Assembly: GCF_001043955.1 (NCBI RefSeq)
Contig: NZ_LABZ01000212.1
Location: 1 to 33,390 of the forward strand
DNA length: 33,390 nt
Direction: 5' to 3'
Source: Methylobacterium tarhaniae
GTDB lineage: Bacteria > Pseudomonadota > Alphaproteobacteria > Rhizobiales > Beijerinckiaceae
Shown: positions 13,632 through 20,329 of the stretch, piece by piece
Layout: every line of letters starts with the position of its first letter
Position numbering within the stretch: position 1 is the stretch's first letter
Position numbers and translations under genes: made by a program
The notes under the pieces: model-generated
Databases searched by the model: none
The model's input: the letters and a program-made list of their open reading frames with translations, nothing else
What the model was told of the DNA's origin: nothing

Positions 13632-16600
13632 ATGAGACGGACCGCTCCAACACTCGATGCTTTCGATCCGGAGCTGCGCGACGCTGCCCGCGAAGCCGCG
13701 CGGCGTGCCGGGTTGACGGTGGACGAGTGGCTGGCCGAGGCGATCAGCGAGGGGTCCGCCCGGGCGGGCGTACGCCAGCAATCGCGGCGCGCAGCGGGGC
13801 CGCGCCGCGCGCGGCAGGACACGTACCCGGCTCCGAACCTCCCCACTCCCGACATCGCCGAGCCCCGGCGCGCGGAGCGGGGCTGGCAGCCCGAGCCTCA
13901 GCGGGCGCAGCGCCCGCGCCACGGCCGGCCGGCCGCCTCCGAGCCGGTCATCCCGCAGCCGGTTCCGCCCCCTGCCGTTCCGGTCGCTGCGGCTCCTGCC
14001 GGCGACGCCCAGATCATCGAGGCCGTGGCGGCGATCGGGCGCCGGCTCGACGAGATCGACCGGCGCATCAGCGAGAGCCGCGACGCCGCCGACGAGGCCG
14101 TCGCCAAGGCGGTCCAGGGACTCGAATCCCGCCTCGCCGAGGCGGCCCCGCGGCCGGCGGGCCGGCGCGCCCGCCCGGCGGCCGACAGCCTCGCCGCCGC
14201 GGTGGTGGAGATCCGCCAGCGCCAGCAGCAGCTCGACGAAGGCAGCCCCGAGGAGGAGAAGGACCTCCTGGTCGACGGCCTGCGGCGGGATCTCGCCCGG
14301 GTGATGGAGACGACGGAGGCCGCGGCCGACGCGCTCTCGCCGGCGATCGCCGGGCTCCAGGCCGAGACCTCGCGCCTGCGTGAATCGATCGGCACGCTCG
14401 CCACCAGCGGCGATCTCGTGACGCTGGAGCAGGCGGTGCGCACCCTCGCCGACGAGGTGCAGCGGGCCCGCGAGCCGGCCGACCTCGTCGCCGTCGCCGG
14501 ACCGATCGACCTGATGCGGGTCCAGGTCGGCCGCCTGGCGGAGGACGTCGCCGCCAACGTGCATGCCCGGGTGGCCCAGGATGTCGAGCGCCTGGCGCGA
14601 CAGGTGGACGGGGCGATGGGCGGCGACCGGACCGGGCTCGCCGACCGCGACGCGGTCGCCAAGCTGTTCGACGAACTCGACGAGATCCGCGACCGGCTCG
14701 CGGCCCTCGCCGAGCCGTCGCGGGTGCAGAACCTCGCCCAGTCGGTCGACGAGCTCACCGAGACGGTGACCCGGCTCGGCAACACCATGCTCGACAGCCC
14801 GGCCCTGATGAGCGAGTTGCGGCCGCTGCTGGAGGAGATCCGCCAGGGCGTCCGCGCGCCGGGCGCCGACGCGCCGGCCCTCGCCCAGGGCATCGCCGAT
14901 CTCGACCGCAAGCTCGACGACCTGCGGGCGGAGCGGCGCGATCAGCCGAACGCGACCGGCGACATCCTCGGCCGCATCGACGCCCTCTCGGCCAAGGTCG
15001 ATCAGGTCGCGGCGGTGAGCACCGTCGGCGACGTGATGGAGCGCCTGGAGCAGATCGGCGAGGCCCTGCGCCAGCCGGCCCTGCCGAGCAGCGACCTCGC
15101 CTCGATCCACGGCATGCTGCGCAACCTCGCCGACAAGCTCGACCGGGTCGGGCAGGGGGCGGGCGGCGAGACCCTCGACGGGCTCGAGCGGCAGGTCCTG
15201 GCCCTGGCGAGCCGCATCGACACCCGCGGCAGCGACCCGGCCCTGGCGGGGCTGGAGCGCACCATGGGCGACCTCCTGGCCCAGGTCGCGCTCCTGCGCG
15301 ACGAGACGCCGATCCAGGCCGCGGCCGAGCGCGCCGCCCGCAGCGTCGCCGATTCGCTCGGTGCGGAGCGCCAGGGCGCCGCCGCGTCCGACGGCCTGGG
15401 CGGGCTGCAGGCGACCCTCGCCGACATGCGGGCGCAACAGGCCGCCGCCGACAAGCGCCTTCAGGCCACGATGGAGGGCGTCCACACCGCCCTCGAGCAG
15501 CTGGTCGCGCGGCTGACTCACATCGACGGCGATCGCCGGAGCGAGGAGGCGGCCCCGGCCGCGACGGCGCGCGCGCCCCGCAGCCTGCGCGACACCTTGC
15601 GCGAATCCACCAAGGCGGCGCCGGAGCCGCGCCCGGCCCGCCGGCCGGAGGCGCCCCGGGCCGGTCCGCCGAGCCCGGCGGACGAGATGATCGAGCCCGG
15701 CGCGCTGCGCCCGCGGCACCTGCACGCAGAGACCGTCCCGGCCCCGGAGATGCCGGCCGGCGACATCAAGGCGAGCTTCATCGCGGCGGCGCGCCGTGCC
15801 GCCCAGGCCGCCGCGGCCGAGGCCGCCGGTGCCGGCCAGGCTCCGCCCGCCGCCGAGCGGGGCGGCGAGCCGCGGGGCAGCCTGGTCGAGCGGCTGCGGG
15901 CCGCGATCGAGCGCCGCCGCCGGCCGCTGCTCCTCGGCATCGCGGCGATCGTGCTGGCCCTCGGAACGCTGCAGGCCCTGCAAAGCGCCGGCCCTCGGCT
16001 CGGCGCCCCGACGATCTCGCGCGAGGCGGCGGCCCCGGTCGATCCCGCGACGACCCAGGCCACCCCGTCGGCTCCCCTGGCCAAGGGCGTGCCCCCGGTC
16101 GCGTCGCCCGCCGAGACGGCTCCGGACAGGCTCCCCGATGCGAAGACGGCGCCCGCCAGGCCGGAGACCGGTTCGCAGAAGGGTGCCGAGACGGGTGCCC
16201 TGGACGCGGCCAAACCCACGATCGCCGCCAAGCCCGCGATCGACGTCAAGTCCGCGATCGACGCCAAGCCGGCAGTGCCGCGGGTGACGGACATGGCGTC
16301 CCTGAGCTCCGAGCTCGCCGGCATCCCGGCCGGTGCCGCCTCCCTGCGGCAGGCCGCCCTCGACGGCGACGGCGCCACGATCTACGAGCTCGCCAGCCGC
16401 GCCGTGGACGGCCGCGGCCTGCCGCGGGACACCGCGCTCGCCGCCAAGCTGTTCGACCGCCTGGCCGGCGCCGGCTACGCCCCGGCGCAATACCGCCTCG
16501 GCAGCCAGTACGAGAAGGGCCTCGGCCTGGTGCGCGACCAGGACAAGGCCCGGCTGTGGTACGGCCGCGCCGCGATCCAGGGGCATGTCCGGGCGATGCA

Positions 16601-17030
16601 CAACCTCGCGGTGATGCTGGCCGAAACCGGCGCCGCCGGCGGCAAGCCCGACTACACCTCCGCGGCGACCTGGTTCCGCAAGGCCGCCGAGTACGGGGTG
16701 CGCGACAGCCAGTACAACCTCGCGGTGCTGCTCGCCCGCGGGCTCGGCGTCACCCAGGACCTGCCCCAGGCCTATGGCTGGTTCGCGGCGGCCGCCGCGC
16801 AGGGCGACGACGATGCCGGCCGCAAGCGCGACGAGGTGGCGGGCAAGATGGCACAGAAGGATCTGGCGGCCGCCCGCGCCGCGGCCGAGGCCTGGAAGGC
16901 GAAGGTTCCGGATCCGGCGGTGAACGATCCCCCGGCCGTTCGCGTCGAGACCCCGGCGACGCCCGGCGCCATGTCGCTGATCGGCGCGCCGCCGCCCCTC
17001 GGCGTCGGCCGCAGCACCGGAAAGGTGTGA
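13632..17030 (+). CDS. PodJ-like polar localization factor with Sel1 repeats
   Basis: The 1132-residue product begins with the short N-terminal motif of PodJ-like proteins (FDPELRDAAREAARRAGLTVDEWLAEAI, about 11-38). A long Arg/Pro linker follows, then a long helical, coiled-coil region (about 120-640) rich in units such as LARVMETTEAAADAL and LEQAVRTLADEVQRAR. A single membrane span (PLLLGIAAIVLALGTLQAL) lies at about 764-783. An Ala/Pro/Lys spacer leads to a periplasmic Sel1-repeat domain at about 905-1070 (YAPAQYRLGSQYEKGLGL, RAMHNLAVMLAE, SQYNLAVLLARGLG). This order matches PodJ of Caulobacter, a pole-organising scaffold, but it lacks anything proving the same job. The ATG at 13632 has a weak ribosome site. 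Base use matches its neighbours. Confidence 0.85.
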   Translation: MRRTAPTLDAFDPELRDAAREAARRAGLTVDEWLAEAISEGSARAGVRQQSRRAAGPRRARQDTYPAPNLPTPDIAEPRRAERGWQPEPQRAQRPRHGRPAASEPVIPQPVPPPAVPVAAAPAGDAQIIEAVAAIGRRLDEIDRRISESRDAADEAVAKAVQGLESRLAEAAPRPAGRRARPAADSLAAAVVEIRQRQQQLDEGSPEEEKDLLVDGLRRDLARVMETTEAAADALSPAIAGLQAETSRLRESIGTLATSGDLVTLEQAVRTLADEVQRAREPADLVAVAGPIDLMRVQVGRLAEDVAANVHARVAQDVERLARQVDGAMGGDRTGLADRDAVAKLFDELDEIRDRLAALAEPSRVQNLAQSVDELTETVTRLGNTMLDSPALMSELRPLLEEIRQGVRAPGADAPALAQGIADLDRKLDDLRAERRDQPNATGDILGRIDALSAKVDQVAAVSTVGDVMERLEQIGEALRQPALPSSDLASIHGMLRNLADKLDRVGQGAGGETLDGLERQVLALASRIDTRGSDPALAGLERTMGDLLAQVALLRDETPIQAAAERAARSVADSLGAERQGAAASDGLGGLQATLADMRAQQAAADKRLQATMEGVHTALEQLVARLTHIDGDRRSEEAAPAATARAPRSLRDTLRESTKAAPEPRPARRPEAPRAGPPSPADEMIEPGALRPRHLHAETVPAPEMPAGDIKASFIAAARRAAQAAAAEAAGAGQAPPAAERGGEPRGSLVERLRAAIERRRRPLLLGIAAIVLALGTLQALQSAGPRLGAPTISREAAAPVDPATTQATPSAPLAKGVPPVASPAETAPDRLPDAKTAPARPETGSQKGAETGALDAAKPTIAAKPAIDVKSAIDAKPAVPRVTDMASLSSELAGIPAGAASLRQAALDGDGATIYELASRAVDGRGLPRDTALAAKLFDRLAGAGYAPAQYRLGSQYEKGLGLVRDQDKARLWYGRAAIQGHVRAMHNLAVMLAETGAAGGKPDYTSAATWFRKAAEYGVRDSQYNLAVLLARGLGVTQDLPQAYGWFAAAAAQGDDDAGRKRDEVAGKMAQKDLAAARAAAEAWKAKVPDPAVNDPPAVRVETPATPGAMSLIGAPPPLGVGRSTGKV

Positions 17031-17172
17031 CGGCAGGCTCGGCTCCCGTCGGCGGGCGCGGACCGGGAACGGCCCGCGCAGGAGACGGCCCGCCCACGTC
17101 CGCGCCGCGGTTTCCCCCGGGGCGAAACTTGGTCTAGATCGGGGACCCGCGCCGCACCGGATCGTCCCGTCG

Positions 17173-18096
17173 TTGCAGATCTATCTCCCGATCGCCGAGA
17201 TGCCCGTCAGCGTCCTGGTCCTCATCGGGCTCGGCGCGGCGGTCGGCTTCGTATCGGGGTTGTTCGGCATCGGCGGCGGCTTCCTGATGACGCCGATCCT
17301 GATCGTGATGGGGATCCCGCCCGCGGTGGCGGTGGCGACCCAGACCGCCCCGATCGTCGCCTCCTCGGCCACCAGCGTGCTGGCGGCGCTCCGGCGCAAC
17401 GCCCTCGACCTCCGGCTCGGCCTCGTCCTGATCCTCGGCGGTTTCGTCGGCACCAGCCTCGGCGTCTGGTTCTTCGCCGCCATGCGGCGGGCCGGCCAGC
17501 TCGACCTCGTCATCACGGTCGCCTACGTCACCCTGTTCACCGTCGTCGGCGGGCTGATGCTGGCGGAGTCGGTGCGCGGCTTCTGGGCGCGGCACCGCGG
17601 CCGGGCGCGGCCGGCGCGGCTCGGCGGCGACCACGCCGCCTACATGGCCTGGCCGCTGCGGATGCGGTTTCCCCGCTCGCGGCTCTACGCCAGCGTCATC
17701 CCCATCCTCGGCCTCGCCCTGTTCGTGGGCTTCGCCGGCGCGGTGCTGGGCATCGGCGGCGGCTTCATCCTGGTCCCGGCGCTCCTCTACCTGATGCGGG
17801 TGCCGACGGGCGTGGTGGTGGGCACCTCGCAATTCCAGATCCTGTGCACCAGCTTCGTCGCGCTGGTGCTGCACGCGGTGCAGAACCAGGCGGTCGACAT
17901 CGTCCTGGCGGTGATCCTGATCGCCGGCGGGGTGTTCGGGGCGCAGTTCGGCGCGCGGGCCGGGCGCAACCTGCGCTCGGAGTACTTCCGGTTCCTCCTC
18001 GCCATCCTGGTCCTGGCGGTGGGCCTGCGCTTCGCGGTCGAGTTGGTGCTGCGTCCCGAGGAGCCGTTCTCGATCGTGGTTCAGGAAGCGCGCTGA
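17173..18096 (+). CDS. TSUP (TauE/SafE) family permease, probable sulfite/sulfonate exporter
   Basis: The 307-residue inner-membrane protein has about eight hydrophobic segments and the two inverted family signatures: SGLFGIGGGFLMTP (about residues 29-42) and GAVLGIGGGFILVPALL (about 191-207), each followed by a V(A/G)T-Q/S run. TSUP proteins export sulfite, sulfoacetate or related anions. The start is TTG at 17173, which gives MQIYLPIAEM, the N-terminus I recall for rhizobial relatives. ATG at 17200 (MPVSVLV) is the alternative. It is the first of three genes joined by TGATG overlaps. A sulfite-type substrate is family inference; the neighbours do not include a sulfur enzyme. Confidence 0.88.
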   Translation: MQIYLPIAEMPVSVLVLIGLGAAVGFVSGLFGIGGGFLMTPILIVMGIPPAVAVATQTAPIVASSATSVLAALRRNALDLRLGLVLILGGFVGTSLGVWFFAAMRRAGQLDLVITVAYVTLFTVVGGLMLAESVRGFWARHRGRARPARLGGDHAAYMAWPLRMRFPRSRLYASVIPILGLALFVGFAGAVLGIGGGFILVPALLYLMRVPTGVVVGTSQFQILCTSFVALVLHAVQNQAVDIVLAVILIAGGVFGAQFGARAGRNLRSEYFRFLLAILVLAVGLRFAVELVLRPEEPFSIVVQEAR

Positions 18097-18857
18097 TGCG
18101 CGTTGTCCACCTTCTCCTGCTCTTCGCTCTTGCGGCCGGCTCCGCCAGAGCCGAATCCCTGGTGGTCAGCCTGTCGTTCAACCGGCTCGCCGTCACCTCG
18201 ACCTATACGGGGACCTCGGTCGCGGTGTTCGGGGCCATCGAGCGCGACGGGCAGGCGGCGGCGCGGTCCGGCGCCTACGATGTGGTGGTGACGATCCGCG
18301 GCCCGCGTCAGGCGCTGACGGTTCGCGAGAAGGAGGCGCTCGGGCCGGTCTGGGTCAATCGGGCCCAGCAGAAATTCGCCGAGGTGCCGAGCTTCCTGGC
18401 GGTGCTGTCCTCGCGGCCCGTGCCCGAACTCGCCGACGAGGCGACGCGCCGGCGCCTGCGGCTCGGCCTCGGCGCCATCGTCGCCGCGCCCGACCTGACG
18501 CTGGCGGCGCCGACGCCGGACGACCCCTTTCGCGAGGCCCTGCTGCGCCTGCGCCGGCGCGAGCGCCTGTTCGCCGAGAGCGAGGCCGGCGTGAGGTTCC
18601 TGTCGCCGACGGTGTTCCGCGCGACCGCGCCGCTGCCCGCCACCGCGCCGGTCGGCGCCTACGACGTCGAGGTGGTGCTGCTCGCCGGCGGCGTGCCGCT
18701 CGCGCGGCACCAGGGCCGGTTCGACCTCGTGAAATCGGGCGTCGAGCAGGGGATCGCGACATTCGCCCGCGATTGGTCGATGGCCTACGGGCTTGCCGTG
18801 GGCGCGCTTGCACTCATCTCCGGCTGGCTCGCCAGCGTGATCTTCCGGAGAGACTGA
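18096..18857 (+). CDS. TIGR02186-family membrane-anchored protein
   Basis: The 253-residue product has a Sec signal (MRVVHLLLLFALAAGSARA), a roughly 200-residue extracytoplasmic domain and one C-terminal span (MAYGLAVGALALISGWLASVIF) ending in RRD. The run SLVVSLSFNRLAVTSTYTGTSVAVFGAIE, followed by DVVVTIRGPRQALTVREKE, is characteristic of TIGR02186, a conserved alphaproteobacterial family of unknown function often placed next to a TSUP permease. The domain looks beta-rich and would sit in the periplasm, tethered to the inner membrane. Its ATG shares the A of the TSUP stop codon, so the two are translationally coupled and are probably made in fixed ratio. A partnership with the permease is inference. 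Confidence 0.85.
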   Translation: MRVVHLLLLFALAAGSARAESLVVSLSFNRLAVTSTYTGTSVAVFGAIERDGQAAARSGAYDVVVTIRGPRQALTVREKEALGPVWVNRAQQKFAEVPSFLAVLSSRPVPELADEATRRRLRLGLGAIVAAPDLTLAAPTPDDPFREALLRLRRRERLFAESEAGVRFLSPTVFRATAPLPATAPVGAYDVEVVLLAGGVPLARHQGRFDLVKSGVEQGIATFARDWSMAYGLAVGALALISGWLASVIFRRD

Positions 18858-19294
18858 TGCCGCGTCACCCGCCCCCCGCCGCCCTGGTCCTCGGCGGTGC
18901 GGGCCTGATCCCGTTCCTGGGCCTCGCTGCCCTGGTGATTCTCGGCCAGTCGCTCTTCGGGCTGGCGCCGCGCCCGCTTCTCGCGGCCTACGGCGCCGTG
19001 ATCGCGTCGTTCCTCGGCGGCCTGCGCTGGGGCGCCGCCGCGGCCTCGCCGGAGGGGCGGGGCGCCGACTACGCCGTATCGGTCGTGCCCTCGCTCATCG
19101 CCTGGGCGTCGTTGTTCGCACCGGCGCCATGGGACCTGGGGACGCTCGGCGCCCTGGTGCTCGTCTGGGGCCTCGTCGATCAGGACTTGCCGCGGCGCGG
19201 GCTGGTGCCGGCGTGGCTCGGGCGGTTGCGGCTGGTTCTGTCGGGGGTGGCCGGGCTGGCGCTGCTGGCGGCGGGGTTCTGGGGAGCGACGTAG
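18857..19294 (+). CDS. DUF3429-family small membrane protein
   Basis: The 145-residue, very hydrophobic product has about four to five spans (GAGLIPFLGLAALVILG, PLLAAYGAVIASFLGGLRWG, VVPSLIAWASLFAP, GTLGALVLVWGLVDQD, LVLSGVAGLALLAAGFW). The YGAVIASFLGGLRWG and VWGLVDQ segments are typical of DUF3429, a family without known function. The ATG overlaps the preceding stop codon by one base (TGATG), with CGGAGAGACTG as ribosome site inside the previous gene. It is the last gene of the coupled trio. It could assist the TSUP permease or be only a co-expressed passenger; the sequence does not decide. Confidence 0.82.
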   Translation: MPRHPPPAALVLGGAGLIPFLGLAALVILGQSLFGLAPRPLLAAYGAVIASFLGGLRWGAAAASPEGRGADYAVSVVPSLIAWASLFAPAPWDLGTLGALVLVWGLVDQDLPRRGLVPAWLGRLRLVLSGVAGLALLAAGFWGAT

Positions 19295-19456
19295 CTGTCG
19301 GTCCGCAGGCGGGCGCAAGTCGAACAGCCCCTTGCATGCTAGCCTCCGCGGCATCCCGGGGCTCGGCGAAGCCGACAACCCGGAATCCACCACCGCTGAC
19401 CGTGAAGAACCCGGCGGCATGCATTCCGCGTCATCCTGGAGAATCGGCGGTCACGG

Positions 19457-19486
19457 ATCCCGGGTGCCGCTACGCGGCCCCGGGAT
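19457..19486. terminator. Intergenic hairpin between convergent genes
   Basis: ATCCCGGG (19457-19464) pairs with CCCGGGAT (19479-19486), and inside it GCCGC (19466-19470) pairs with GCGGC (19474-19478), giving 13 base pairs with a single bulged T and a TAC loop. It lies between the converging DUF3429 and pdeM genes. There is no T-run. It may be a bidirectional transcript end or a dispersed palindromic repeat. Confidence 0.5.
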
Positions 19487-19515
19487 GCGGCGGGATGTGA
19501 ATTCGGCAGAATCCT

Positions 19516-19553
19516 GATCTCTTGATCCCGATCTCTTGATCCCGATCTCTTGG
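19516..19553. repeat. 14-base tandem direct repeat
   Basis: GATCTCTTGATCCC occurs at 19516-19529 and 19530-19543, followed by a partial copy (GATCTCTTGG) at 19544-19553. It ends 11 bases before the pdeM stop codon. It is non-coding and a likely site of length variation between strains. Confidence 0.9.
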
Positions 19554-19564
19554 ACGTGCCCCGC

Positions 19565-20329
19565 TCACTCCCGCACCAGCATCGTCCGGCTGATCGCGAA
19601 GACCCGCCCATCCCCGATCAGGTGCGCGGTGAACCCGCCCGGAAACAGCGTATCGAACGTGTCCGAGCGCACGTTGAGCCCGCCGGTGAGCGACCCGAAG
19701 GCCGGCATCACCAGGCGCGTCGCGTCGAGGACGAAGCAGCGGCGGCGGACGGCGCGGCCGCGCATCGCCACCTTGCCGACCGGGTGGAAGTGGCCGGCGA
19801 CCTCCCCCGTCTCGGGCTTGTCGGCCGGCTCGTGCCGAAGCGTCAGGCCGCCGACCGTCAGGGTGTCGGCGAAGCGGCCGCCGATGCCGTCCTGGACCGC
19901 CCGGTCGTGGTTGCCGGAGATCCAGACCCAGTCGCGGCCCTCCTGCAGGGCGGCGATGAGCGCGCGGTCGGCCACGTCGAGGCGGGACGGCCCCTGGGCG
20001 TCGTGGAAGGAATCGCCCAGGCAGACCACGCAGGCCGGGTCGAGGCGGGCCACCGCCTCGTGCAAGGTCGCCAGGGTCTCGCGGGTGTCGTAGGGCGGCA
20101 GGAACTGGCCCGAGCGGGCGGCATAGGCCGAGCCCTTCTCCAGGTGCAGGTCGGAGACCACCAGGGTACGGTGCTCCGGCAGCCACAATCCGCCGCTGAG
20201 ATCGAGGGCGAGGGTCTCGCCGGCGAGGGTGACGCCGGGGGTCTTGTGGGTCTTCTCGAGCTTCAGCGGCAGCGCCACGGTGTCGTCGTCCTTCATGCGG
20301 AGCGGGGCGCCCTCCGGTCCGTCCTGCAT
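19565..20329 (-). CDS. pdeM: Ligase-associated DNA damage response endonuclease PdeM
   Basis: The 254-residue calcineurin-like phosphoesterase has DLHLEKG (VVSDLHLEKGSAYA), GDSFHD (VCLGDSFHDAQG), SGNHDRA (WVWISGNHDRAVQ) and the GHFHP motif (VAGHFHPVGKV), plus the family-specific LRHEPADKP. These fit PdeM, the metal-dependent phosphodiesterase of a DNA-repair gene group that usually also includes an Lhr-type helicase, an exonuclease and an ATP-dependent ligase. The ATG at 20329 overlaps the stop codon of the helicase gene by one base, so the two are coupled. An in-frame ATG at 20297 would shorten the start. The ligase and exonuclease genes are not in this window. Confidence 0.88.
   Translation of the reverse strand: MQDGPEGAPLRMKDDDTVALPLKLEKTHKTPGVTLAGETLALDLSGGLWLPEHRTLVVSDLHLEKGSAYAARSGQFLPPYDTRETLATLHEAVARLDPACVVCLGDSFHDAQGPSRLDVADRALIAALQEGRDWVWISGNHDRAVQDGIGGRFADTLTVGGLTLRHEPADKPETGEVAGHFHPVGKVAMRGRAVRRRCFVLDATRLVMPAFGSLTGGLNVRSDTFDTLFPGGFTAHLIGDGRVFAISRTMLVRE

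Noticed and set aside
13317..16601. A 1094-codon open frame on the minus strand opposite the PodJ-like gene
   Set aside because: Its translation is Arg/Gly/Leu-rich low complexity with no recognisable domain, whereas the plus strand encodes clear PodJ and Sel1 features. In DNA this GC-rich, antisense frames stay open by chance.
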